A stretch of DNA of 64,000 bases, taken from contig NZ_CACRYJ010000036.1 in the NCBI RefSeq assembly GCF_902703175.1, positions 44,802 to 108,801 of the forward strand. Reading direction: 5' to 3'. Source of the DNA: Occultella aeris (GTDB taxonomy: Bacteria; Actinomycetota; Actinomycetes; Actinomycetales; Beutenbergiaceae). A program made the position numbers and the translations under genes. Positions 57,273 through 64,000 of this stretch are shown here, in pieces (position 1 is the first letter of the stretch; every line of letters begins with the position of its first letter). The notes beneath the pieces were generated by a model that worked only from the letters and a program-made list of their open reading frames with translations, was not told the DNA's origin and ran no database searches.

Positions 57273-58058
57273 TCAGCTGACGCGGATGAAGATCGGGTTG
57301 GAGTTCCAGATCTGACTGGCGTGCAGTGGTGTCCCCGGGCTGCGTGCGGCGATGTGCTGGTTCCCGCCGAGGTAGATGCCGATGTGACCTGGCCACCAGA
57401 CCAGGTCGCCGGGGCGCGCCTCGGCGGCGCTCACCCGAGTCCCAGCGCCGCTCTGTGCGCTAGAGGTGCGCGGCAGGGTGATCCCGACCTGCGCGTACAC
57501 GTACTGGGTGAACCCCGAGCAGTCGAACCCGGCCGGCGTCGTGCCGCCGTAGACGTAGGGAGTGCCCACGTACCGGAACGCAATATCGACGATGGCATTG
57601 CCAGAGGCCGACGGAGCGGCCACAGGGGCAGCGGCGACTTCCTGCTCGGGGGCGTCCTCGGTGGCGGTGCGCTCGGTCGTGCGCGAGGCCGGCCGATCCG
57701 TCGGGCGCTCGACGACCGGCGCGGGCGGCGGGGGCGGTGGCGGTGGCGCTTCGGACGTAGCGACAGCCGCGCCGAAGGACCACTCGGCATCTGCGGCGAC
57801 GGTGACCGTCGGGGAGGTCGTCACGTCGACCTCTCCGGCGGAGGACGCTGTCAATGCCGCCATCGTGATCGGTGCGAGATCGTGGCTCGGCGCGGCAATG
57901 CTCGCCGAAGCGCTCAGCGTCAAGATGACGCCCGAGGACGCTGCTGCGACAGCAGTACGCCGGGCCACTGGGCCAGTGATCGCCTGCCCGAACGCGGACA
58001 GTGGGGTGGTTGGTCGGCGCGCTGCACGATGCCGTGCGCCTGCGTTGCTCTCAGTCAA
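57273..58058 (-). CDS. NlpC/P60 peptidoglycan hydrolase
   Basis: A 261-residue exported endopeptidase with a signal-like hydrophobic stretch at about 35-56. A Pro-rich linker (APPPPPPPP near 104) leads to an NlpC/P60 domain with catalytic Cys 180 (FDCSGFTQY), His 225 (PGHIGIYLG) and His 235. It cuts stem peptides of the cell wall and may help to open the wall for conjugation. It starts with TTG at 58058 behind GGAGAGG. A c-di-AMP riboswitch occupies the leader. Confidence 0.88.
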   Translation of the reverse strand: MTESNAGARHRAARRPTTPLSAFGQAITGPVARRTAVAAASSGVILTLSASASIAAPSHDLAPITMAALTASSAGEVDVTTSPTVTVAADAEWSFGAAVATSEAPPPPPPPPAPVVERPTDRPASRTTERTATEDAPEQEVAAAPVAAPSASGNAIVDIAFRYVGTPYVYGGTTPAGFDCSGFTQYVYAQVGITLPRTSSAQSGAGTRVSAAEARPGDLVWWPGHIGIYLGGNQHIAARSPGTPLHASQIWNSNPIFIRVS

Positions 58059-58071
58059 TAGGAAACCTCTC

Positions 58072-58242
58072 CGGACGCCTTCGAGGTTAGCTGTCGGGTT
58101 CGGGTCGAGAGATCTACCCGGTCAGCTCGACCTCACGGTCGAGCGGGACTTCACCCCAAGGTGCGAACACCAGATGAGTGGGTCCCCCGTCCCTGTCGAT
58201 TCTTGTGATGGGACCTCGCTCAGTGACAGGGTTCGGCGTACT
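58072..58242 (-). promoter_or_regulatory. c-di-AMP riboswitch (ydaO/yuaA type)
   Basis: Read on the minus strand, the leader shows the consensus blocks of this riboswitch in order: CGCCGAACCCTGTCAC, GGGGGACCCAC, GGGGTGAAG, GGTAGATCTCTCGACCCGAA, then CCGACAGCTAACCTCG, closing with GGCG. In actinobacteria this RNA commonly precedes cell-wall hydrolase genes and switches expression off when c-di-AMP is high. Here it governs the NlpC/P60 gene. Confidence 0.88.
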
Positions 58243-58297
58243 GATCGAGGGCTCGTCAACGGAGGGGTCGGCGAGCAAGCCCGAGCCTAGCCCGACA

Positions 58298-58312
58298 GAT
58301 CACAAAGTGATC
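58298..58312. promoter_or_regulatory. Palindrome upstream of the riboswitch
   Basis: GATCAC and GTGATC surround AAA, forming a perfect 6-bp inverted repeat about 60 bases upstream of the riboswitch, near where the promoter should be. A CRP-like or other activator site is possible. Confidence 0.4.
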
Positions 58313-58865
58313 ACGAACCTGCGCTACCACGCCTCGAATCAGGATCCGCGCCGGGGCAACACCGCCCCCGGGGTCCGCGTGACCGACTCGCGTGTGCGCA
58401 CTGCTTCAGCAACTCAAGGGTCGATCCATCTCGGGCCAATTTGGCGAGATATCACCAGTTCTCGGCCGGCGCATCACCTCTGTCCACACAGCCGCTCCAC
58501 GGGTAGAACCCGCGGACAGACCCGACTGTATGAAGATTCCCTGAAGAACTCTCTCGCGCGATCGAAGACTTGGACACTTCGTCAGCTTGCCGCGAAGGAC
58601 TCGGACATACAGGTGGAGACAGACGTCGCTTCGTCGAGCGACGTCGCTGCAGGTCATAGGCTCCCTCGTTGGACAGCCTCGGCGAGAACCTACAGTTGCC
58701 ACTGCGCCCATTCGAGACGCTCGATCGGGCTCGACTCGCTGTCTCCACGGTGTCGTTGACGGAAGGTCCCAATGCGGAGGATCGTCGACGGGTGCGCCTG
58801 CTCGTTTCGCTTGGCGAGCGAGTTGGCCTCGCTCTGCGAAGGTCTTAGCCCAACGACTGCTGGAG
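58313..58865. other. Noncoding stretch before the transfer module
   Basis: No convincing gene on either strand over 553 bases. The one notable item is regulatory box 7 at 58531. The open frames here have no family resemblance and mostly mirror the opposite strand. Confidence 0.45.
58531..58547 (+). promoter_or_regulatory. Direct-repeat regulatory box 7
   Basis: TGAAGATTCCCTGAAGA with two TGAAG half-sites at an 11-bp period. The nearest gene starts are far: NlpC 470 bases to the left, the transfer genes 730 bases to the right. Its target is unclear. Confidence 0.5.
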
Positions 58866-59066
58866 CTACGCTCGTGCGCCGTAATTGGCCTCTCGAGTGA
58901 GCGGACTGACCGGCTTGCCGGCGCGGGCGAGGTCGCTGGCCTCGATTCGGATGAGTCGCCCGAACCGTCTGCCCTTCAGGTCGCCTCTGGCGATCATGCG
59001 TCGGATTGTGTCGGTCGAGCAACTCAATGCCTCTGCCGTCTGACGGATGGTCAGGTAGGTGCTCAT
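58866..59066 (-). CDS. Excisionase-type helix-turn-helix protein
   Basis: A 66-residue DNA-binding protein of the MerR-like HTH_17/Xis type: YLTIRQTAEALSCSTDTIRR followed by the wing KGRRFGRLIRI. Such proteins act as recombination directionality factors or as small repressors in mobile elements. Starts at ATG 59066 or 59078 are possible. It is divergent from the transfer operon, so it may control that promoter. If it is the excisionase, it is unusually far from the integrase. Confidence 0.7.
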   Translation of the reverse strand: MSTYLTIRQTAEALSCSTDTIRRMIARGDLKGRRFGRLIRIEASDLARAGKPVSPLTREANYGARA

Positions 59067-59261
59067 CTGTACGCCCATACCTGATCCACGCAGTTTGGTG
59101 ATGCGTGAGCCTGCAGGCGGTAGCCCGACGCAGCCCAACACCGTTTCGCTATCGGGCCAATCGCGTCGAAGCCGAGCACGCGAGTGATGCCCAGTGAGGG
59201 GCCCAGCGCACCGGCGACATCGCGCTTCAAGCGCACTGACTGGATTGGCAGCGAGGCGGAC

Positions 59262-59762
59262 GTGAGAAATGATCGAAACGCGACAACGGGCGACGTGGCG
59301 ATCGCGGCAGTGATGGTGCTTGCCCTGCTGGCCGTGACGGCAATCCTCCTTCGCGGCGACGACGGCACTCTGCGGTGGTTCGCGGTTCCGACTGGGTTGG
59401 GGGCAGCCGGCTTGTTGGTCTGGGCGGCGGGCACCGCCAGGTCTAGTGCTCGCGCGCGGTGGTCGGTTCGCGTGGATGGGGTGGCCGAGCAGATGGCGCA
59501 GGTCGCGACGTGGTGTGGCCGCCTCGGCGGGCATCTCGAGCAGCCGAGGTCGGCCGAGATCACCAGGGCAACGAAGGTCCGGGTGGCGCAGGCCATCACG
59601 CAGGGCGAGGCGGCACTGGCGGCGTGGAGCGCGGCGCCGGTGCGACGCCGGACGGTGGGCCGACTTCAGAGCGTGGCCGCGCGACTCCTGCCTGAGATGG
59701 AAGCTGCGGACCTGCGGGCCAGCCATGAGCGCACGATCGCCACGCACGGGAGGATCGCGTGA
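59262..59762 (+). CDS. Small membrane protein of the transfer module
   Basis: A 166-residue protein with two hydrophobic segments near the N-terminus (AIAAVMVLALLAVTAILL, then the GLGAAGLLVWAAG region) and a hydrophilic C-terminal domain rich in Arg and Ala. I chose the GTG at 59262 behind a weak GAGG; longer in-frame starts exist. It overlaps the next gene (GTGA), showing that it belongs to the transfer operon. No family is recognised. Confidence 0.6.
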   Translation: MRNDRNATTGDVAIAAVMVLALLAVTAILLRGDDGTLRWFAVPTGLGAAGLLVWAAGTARSSARARWSVRVDGVAEQMAQVATWCGRLGGHLEQPRSAEITRATKVRVAQAITQGEAALAAWSAAPVRRRTVGRLQSVAARLLPEMEAADLRASHERTIATHGRIA

Positions 59763-60037
59763 CGCCGCTGGGACCTGATGACACCTGGTTGGACATGCCG
59801 GAGGCGGCAGTGCTCCGCGAGATCGCCGGGGGAGTCTTGGCCCTCGCACTGCTGGCCTCGGTGGCGATTCTGGCCGTGGGCAGCCTGGTCTGGGCACTGG
59901 AGCGCGCCGGCGTAGTGGCGATGACGCAGCAGGGGTTGGCGAGGATGGGCCGGGCGATGGTCGGGGCGGTCGTCCTGGGTGGCCTGTCGGGTCTCGTGGG
60001 CTTCGGCGCCAGAGTGTTCGCCCTTGCGATGGGCTGA
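59759..60037 (+). CDS. Two-span pilin-like membrane protein (copy 1)
   Basis: A 92-residue protein with two membrane helices separated by a short polar loop. Its start overlaps the previous stop (GTGA). The size, two helices and position just before a TrbL-like gene recall VirB2/TrbC-type components of conjugation machines, although no signal peptide is evident. It is related to the next small protein: both share LREAxGGVLA, an A-x-R-A-G region and a QQ pair. The pilin role is inference. Confidence 0.6.
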   Translation: MTPLGPDDTWLDMPEAAVLREIAGGVLALALLASVAILAVGSLVWALERAGVVAMTQQGLARMGRAMVGAVVLGGLSGLVGFGARVFALAMG

Positions 60038-60076
60038 GCAGAACCGCATCCTGCGGGCCGGGGAGGGTTGACGTTG

Positions 60077-60116
60077 CGCCTTATCAGGTGGGGCATTTGC
60101 CGCACCTGATAAGGCG
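60077..60116. repeat. Perfect 14-bp inverted repeat between the pilin-like genes
   Basis: CGCCTTATCAGGTG (60077-60090) and CACCTGATAAGGCG (60103-60116) are perfect complements with a 12-base spacer. It lies between two tandem paralogous genes. It could be an mRNA processing hairpin or a binding site. Confidence 0.75.
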
Positions 60117-60232
60117 GCACGGTCAGGGTCGGGCGGGCGTGACGAAGCGCGCCGCCTATCGGGCGCCGTGCCCTGGGCCCGGTGGTGGACGTGTGGTGGG
60201 GAACGGCTCGTCGTCGACCAGGAATGGGCTCA

Positions 60233-60577
60233 ATGATGCTGAACAGCAGGCTGTATGGGGGGGCCGGGTTCGCCAGCCGTGCTGGTGGCGTGGTCGGAGC
60301 CGCCGCCGATCCCGACGTGACTTTCGATTGGGACTTCTTCCCGTTCATGGACACGCTGCGCGAGGCGGTCGGTGGCGTCCTGGCGGTTGTGCTGGTGATC
60401 GACGTGGCGGTGCTGGTGCTGTGCGCCATCGCGTGGGCAGCGGGACGGATCGCCGGCTCCAGGGGCATTCAGCAGGCGAGTGCGATCGGGATGCTCATCG
60501 CCGTGGGGGTTGCGGCGATCATCGGTGGCGCCAACGCCCTGGTCCGGTGGGGCGCCAACGTCGATCTCGGGTTCTGA
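60233..60577 (+). CDS. Two-span pilin-like membrane protein (copy 2)
   Basis: A 114-residue protein with an N-terminal polar part (DPDVTFDWDFFPF) and two membrane helices that align with those of the preceding small protein. The start could be ATG 60233, 60236 or 60224; AGGA at 60219-60222 favours 60233. It precedes the TrbL-like gene by 14 bases. The duplication suggests a two-component pilus or channel subunit. Confidence 0.6.
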   Translation: MMLNSRLYGGAGFASRAGGVVGAAADPDVTFDWDFFPFMDTLREAVGGVLAVVLVIDVAVLVLCAIAWAAGRIAGSRGIQQASAIGMLIAVGVAAIIGGANALVRWGANVDLGF

Positions 60578-60591
60578 GCGTGAGAGGGCGC

Positions 60592-62451
60592 GTGGCACCG
60601 GCAATGCACGCACCGGCTGCGACGAGCGGGCCGACCCGGCTGCGGCTGGACGTCGCGAGGTCCCTGCTCGACCTCCTTGAGCTGCAGGCGAGACTGCTTT
60701 CGGCGGCGGCGACCGCCTCGTCCGAGGCGGCGCGGAGGCTGGCATCGGGTTGGCGGGTAGTGCCGGCGCTCGCGGGGGCCAGCCTGACTGTGGTGTTGTG
60801 CACGGGTGCGTGTGGACCGTTCGATCTCAGCTGCAAGATCGACGCCTGGCAGTCGGGGTGGCTGGAGGGTCTGAACGCCACGTTCGCGACGGTGACGCAG
60901 TCGATGATCCAGGGGGTGTTCACCTCGAGCCTGTCCACGCTCGGGACGGCGTCGTGGAATGTGGGGATCACGACGGTCAACCGGTTGGGCGCAGTGATGG
61001 CCATCGTGGTGGTGGCCTTGTGCGCGGTGCAGATCACGATGACCCTGTTCGCGCGGCAGCGCTCGGGGGTGACCCGGGCCGTCTTCGGGGCGTTGCTGGC
61101 GTGGCCGGTCTGCACGGCGAGCGTGTGGTTGGCGATCCGACTGGTAACGGTCGCTGACGGTCTGGCGGACGTGGTGATCGAGAGTTCCACGGCCCTGACC
61201 TCCCTATCGAGGTTGGTGGATCTGGCGTGGGTGGGCAGCGTCGTCACCGGCAACCCGGTCGGTGTTGCCATGGTCGGCCTGTTTTTCCTGTTCATGGTGT
61301 TCATTCCCACGGTGTTGCTGACGTTCGTGATGGCGTTTCGCAACTACGCCCTGGTGGTGGCGGTAGCGGTAGCGCCGGTGTCGTTGATGGTCTGGGGCCT
61401 CGATGCTCTGCGCGGCATGGGACGCGGCTGGGTGAAGATGATCACGGCGCTGGTGCTGACCAAGCCGGTGATGGCGATCGCGATCTTGATCGCGGGCGAG
61501 ATGGTGGGGGCCGGCCTGGCCACGGGCGGAATCGGGCCGTTCATGACGGGCGTCGTGGGCTTGTTCGCAGCCGCATTCGCCCCATTCCTGGCGATGGGAA
61601 TGGTCACCGGCGCCATGGCCATCGGAGACGGCGTGGCAGCGCGCGGTGTCGAACAACGCCTCGGCCGGGCTGGCGCCGCCGCAGCCGGGCGCGGCGCAGC
61701 CGGATTGGGCCGGTTGGGCTGGCAGAAGGGCAAACCCCACCTGTCGCAGGCCACCTCGGGAGTGACGTCGCGACTGGGGACATCCATCAACTCCTTCTTC
61801 GGCACCTCGACAGGAAGCCCGGCCCCTGGCCCCCAGGCGAGCCCGGGCGGCGCACCGCCCTCGAGCGCGCCGGCAGGAAGCGGCCGCCAGGCCGGTGAGG
61901 CAGCGGGGGGCGCTGCCGGTGAGGGCGTCGGTGGCGCGGCTGGTGGGGTGGCCGGTTCGGTGGTGCCGGGCGTCGGCAACGTAGCCGGTTCCCAGGTCGG
62001 GCGCCAGGCCGGCCGAGCAGTCGGGCAGAGCGCAGGCGGCGCGGCCGGTGGGGCCATGGACCGGAGCACACACGGCGAGGGTGTCGGGGGACCGGGACAG
62101 GCAAGCGCAGGAACGATGCCGAGTGGGCAGCCAGGTGCAGGGCAGGGCGGCCGCCAGCCGGGTCAGGCAGCGAGCGAGACCGCCGGTGGCCTCACAGGTT
62201 CGACGGCGCAGGTCTCAGGCAGCGTGGGCCGGCGCGAGCACGACCGTACGGTCGGGCAGAGCGCTAGCGGCGTCGCCGATGACTTCGCCGGTCAGCCGGA
62301 TGCGGGTGAAGAAACACCACGAGTAGCCGGCCGGCGGGATGAAGGCAGGACGCCGGGCCGGCAGGCCGGTGTGGAGGCGCCGGCCCCGCAGAGCGGTCGC
62401 CGCGAGTCGACTGTGTCGGGTGGTGCCGGTCTGATGGAGGGGTTGCGGTGA
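60592..62451 (+). CDS. TrbL/VirB6-like conjugation channel protein
   Basis: A 619-residue protein. After a short N-terminal helix and a signal-like segment come about six or seven membrane helices (roughly residues 60-355), including the ALLAWPVCTASVWLAI and GVVGLFAAAFAPFLAMGM segments. A long tail of about 250 residues follows, very rich in Gly, Ala, Ser and Gln. The TrbL/VirB6 class forms the inner-membrane channel of type IV secretion. The start is uncertain (GTG 60580 or 60592, ATG 60604). The stop overlaps the next gene (GTGA). Confidence 0.75.
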   Translation: MAPAMHAPAATSGPTRLRLDVARSLLDLLELQARLLSAAATASSEAARRLASGWRVVPALAGASLTVVLCTGACGPFDLSCKIDAWQSGWLEGLNATFATVTQSMIQGVFTSSLSTLGTASWNVGITTVNRLGAVMAIVVVALCAVQITMTLFARQRSGVTRAVFGALLAWPVCTASVWLAIRLVTVADGLADVVIESSTALTSLSRLVDLAWVGSVVTGNPVGVAMVGLFFLFMVFIPTVLLTFVMAFRNYALVVAVAVAPVSLMVWGLDALRGMGRGWVKMITALVLTKPVMAIAILIAGEMVGAGLATGGIGPFMTGVVGLFAAAFAPFLAMGMVTGAMAIGDGVAARGVEQRLGRAGAAAAGRGAAGLGRLGWQKGKPHLSQATSGVTSRLGTSINSFFGTSTGSPAPGPQASPGGAPPSSAPAGSGRQAGEAAGGAAGEGVGGAAGGVAGSVVPGVGNVAGSQVGRQAGRAVGQSAGGAAGGAMDRSTHGEGVGGPGQASAGTMPSGQPGAGQGGRQPGQAASETAGGLTGSTAQVSGSVGRREHDRTVGQSASGVADDFAGQPDAGEETPRVAGRRDEGRTPGRQAGVEAPAPQSGRRESTVSGGAGLMEGLR

Positions 62452-63935
62452 GTGGCGCGAGCGTGAACGCCGACGGGGTGCCGTCGGCGCTGCTGGCACC
62501 GGTGCGCCGCAGCGGTGTGGCCCTGGGCCTCAGCGGCGGCCAATTGGCGATCACTGCGACAGCGGTGACGGTGGCGCTGGTGGCGAACGTCGCCGGTGGC
62601 TGGTCGACGGTCGCGCGGGTGTGGTGGGTGTGGCTGCCGCTGCTGGCCCTGGGCGTGGGCTCGTGGCATGGGCGCTCGTTCCTGGAGCGGATCGCAGTGG
62701 AGGCCCTGTTCGGCGCGCGGGCCGGCCTGGGCAAGACGGCCGCGGCCGTGGACGTGGCGACGTACCGTACCGAGTCCCGGGTGGAGATCCCCGGTGCGAT
62801 CGGGCACCGGATGCACCTGTTGGAGCTGGTGGGGACCTCGTTTCCGGGCGCGTGCATGGTTTGGGACGCGGCGTTGGGGACCGCGACAGCGGTGCTGCGC
62901 ATGCCGACAAGGGCATGGCATCTGACCTCCCCGGCCGAACAGGCGACCCGGTGCGCGGCGCTGGGCCGGGCGTGCCGGTCGCTCTCGACATTGACCGGGG
63001 TGATCCGGGTCGTCACCTATGCGCGGACAATTCCCCGCACCCTGGATCACCTGCGGCCGGAGCAGGACCGGTCCCTGTCGGACTTCGCCACCGTCGAGTA
63101 CGGGCAACTGCTGGACGGCGCCGCGTTGGGGGCCGCCCCGTACCGGGACATCCTGGTCGCGATCACCCTCGACAAGGCTGCGGTGGCCGCCGAGGTCAAA
63201 CGCGCTGGTGGGGGCCGGGCGGGGGTCTCGAGGGTCCTCGCGGACCGGGTGAAGGACTTCGCGGCCGACCTGCCGGGCTGCGGGGTCGACCTGTCGGGTT
63301 CGGCGTGGATGTCCGGGGCTGCGATCCGGGCCGCGTGCCGGCTGGCGTTCGACCCGGTTGCGGCGAGCTGGTTGGACCCCCGGGAGGGGATCTCGGCGGA
63401 CTACCTGGTGGTCACCTCGCCGGTGGAGCACCGCGATCACCTCGAGGTGGACTCGGCCCTGGCGCGCACGTGGTGGGTGGAGCGGTGGCCGAGCGAGCCG
63501 GTGCGCGGTGGGTTCTTGGCGAGGTTGATCGCCACGGGCGGGTTCTGGCACACGGTGACGCAGGTGTGGGAACCGGCGGATGTGCGCGCCTCGCAGAAGC
63601 GGCTGGACAATGACCAGTCCGCGATGGACACCATGGAGCGGGTCAACCGGGCGTTGAAGCGGGATGCGTCGGCTGCCCAGGTGGCCGAGCAGCGCGCGTT
63701 GGAGACCAGGCGTGCTGACCTGGTCGAGGGGTACGGCGATGTCCGCTACAGCGTCTACGTCACCGGCATCGCCGGCGATGCCGACGGCCTGGAGGCGATC
63801 GGGCGGTGGTTGCGCCAAGCAGCCCCGGACACCGGGATGAACCCACTGCCGGCGCAGCAGTGGGCGGCGTTCGCCCAAGCGGCCCTGCCGTTGGGGATCC
63901 CCACCCGCGGCGGCAGGCAGGGGCTTCGCCGATGA
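62448..63935 (+). CDS. SCO6880-family type IV secretion protein
   Basis: A 495-residue protein of the actinobacterial SCO6880 family found in conjugation clusters. Two N-terminal membrane helices (about residues 33-75) precede a large soluble domain. The membrane part resembles PrgI/VirB3-type proteins that dock with the VirB4 ATPase. It starts with GTG overlapping the TrbL-like stop (GTGA), and its own stop overlaps the next start (ATGA). Its position suggests that the next gene encodes the VirB4-type ATPase. Confidence 0.82.
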   Translation: MSGASVNADGVPSALLAPVRRSGVALGLSGGQLAITATAVTVALVANVAGGWSTVARVWWVWLPLLALGVGSWHGRSFLERIAVEALFGARAGLGKTAAAVDVATYRTESRVEIPGAIGHRMHLLELVGTSFPGACMVWDAALGTATAVLRMPTRAWHLTSPAEQATRCAALGRACRSLSTLTGVIRVVTYARTIPRTLDHLRPEQDRSLSDFATVEYGQLLDGAALGAAPYRDILVAITLDKAAVAAEVKRAGGGRAGVSRVLADRVKDFAADLPGCGVDLSGSAWMSGAAIRAACRLAFDPVAASWLDPREGISADYLVVTSPVEHRDHLEVDSALARTWWVERWPSEPVRGGFLARLIATGGFWHTVTQVWEPADVRASQKRLDNDQSAMDTMERVNRALKRDASAAQVAEQRALETRRADLVEGYGDVRYSVYVTGIAGDADGLEAIGRWLRQAAPDTGMNPLPAQQWAAFAQAALPLGIPTRGGRQGLRR

Positions 63936-64000
63936 GGACCCCTCGGAGTGCCACGGGCGCGGGTCGGCGGCTGCAGATCCGGGCCTACCCGCAGCTGCAC
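63932..64000 (+). CDS. Start of the next transfer gene (partial, runs off the window)
   Basis: An ATG overlapping the SCO6880-type stop opens a frame of 23 codons beginning MRTPRSATGAGRR and continuing to the edge. By synteny a VirB4-type ATPase is expected, but too little is visible to tell. Confidence 0.45.
   Translation, partial: MRTPRSATGAGRRLQIRAYPQLH

Larger units (their letters stand above)
35580..64000. mobile_element. Integrative and conjugative element, left part (right end outside window)
   Basis: The element starts at the 3' end of tRNA-Ser, directly followed by an intact tyrosine integrase. It then carries transposon debris, a copper and envelope cargo, and from about 59 kb conjugation genes (TrbL-like and SCO6880-like). 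The 3' tRNA segment should recur beyond 64 kb as attR; I did not find it inside the window. The left boundary is inferred from the usual attachment within the T arm, and the right boundary is unknown. Confidence 0.7.

Noticed and set aside
58587..59084. Plus-strand open frame in the 58 kb gap
   Set aside because: Its right half mirrors the HTH gene and the left half has no recognisable sequence or ribosome-binding site.
62292..63878. A 528-codon minus-strand open frame opposite the SCO6880-type gene
   Set aside because: Low-complexity Arg/Pro/His-rich product with no motifs; the plus-strand gene overlaps its neighbours in operon fashion.
36000..64000. A second copy of the tRNA-Ser 3' end as attR
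   Set aside because: I looked for GGTTCGAATCCCTTACCCTC-like sequence to the right and did not find it, so the element probably continues beyond the window.

Overview
The window comes from a high-GC actinobacterium. Actinobacterial markers are a proteasome activator (Bpa) ending in GQYL, a DUF5926 protein, a SCO6880-type conjugation protein, and ABC sugar importers without their own ATPase. A Micrococcales-like host is plausible, but there is no rRNA here to test this.

Bases 1-35.5 kb look like ordinary chromosome. They hold a HAD phosphatase; a formylglycine-generating enzyme next to a SPATA20-like thioredoxin protein; a branched-chain amino acid ABC operon in which permease and ATPase are fused; an MFS exporter; a metallo-beta-lactamase-fold hydrolase; pgm; DUF5926; a family 2 glycosyltransferase; a large membrane protein with a phosphatase-like ectodomain; a cold-shock gene with a hairpin leader; a lipid-kinase-like protein; serS and a HAD gene. 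Two sugar-import regulons follow, each with a LacI regulator and recognisable operators. The second includes a GH2 glycosidase. Between them lie bpa, a YihS-type sugar isomerase and a quinone oxidoreductase. Many convergent gene pairs are separated by strong hairpins.

At 35,511 a tRNA-Ser(UGA) is followed at once by an intact tyrosine integrase. From there to the right edge the DNA reads as an integrative and conjugative element (ICE). Its left end is eroded: a broken IS110, an IS1380-like fragment, and an Lnt gene with a one-base frameshift. The cargo (about 40-58 kb) is a copper and cell-envelope island: Lnt, gamma-glutamyltransferase, a DUF418 membrane protein, two DUF305 lipoproteins, a CPH-type copper ATPase, an M23 peptidase, a two-component system, a BNR-repeat lipoprotein, a TetR/MFS pair, CueP, CopZ, and an NlpC/P60 hydrolase behind a c-di-AMP riboswitch. 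From 58.9 kb the transfer module begins: HTH protein, small membrane proteins resembling pilins, a TrbL/VirB6-like channel protein, a SCO6880-type protein, and the start of a further gene.

The most unusual signal is a repeated regulatory motif, two TSAAG half-sites 11 bp apart around ATTC, found seven times and only seen by me in the island. It lies in front of both DUF305 genes, the response-regulator gene, the cueP/copZ divergent promoter and elsewhere. I infer that it is the binding site of the island's own OmpR-type regulator. With CsoR-like operators at the ATPase and CopZ genes, this suggests two layers of copper control. Two of the boxes sit inside a duplicated, inverted two-gene module (DUF305 lipoprotein plus a divergent, previously easy-to-miss membrane protein of about 50 residues) that brackets the ATPase, peptidase and sensor genes.
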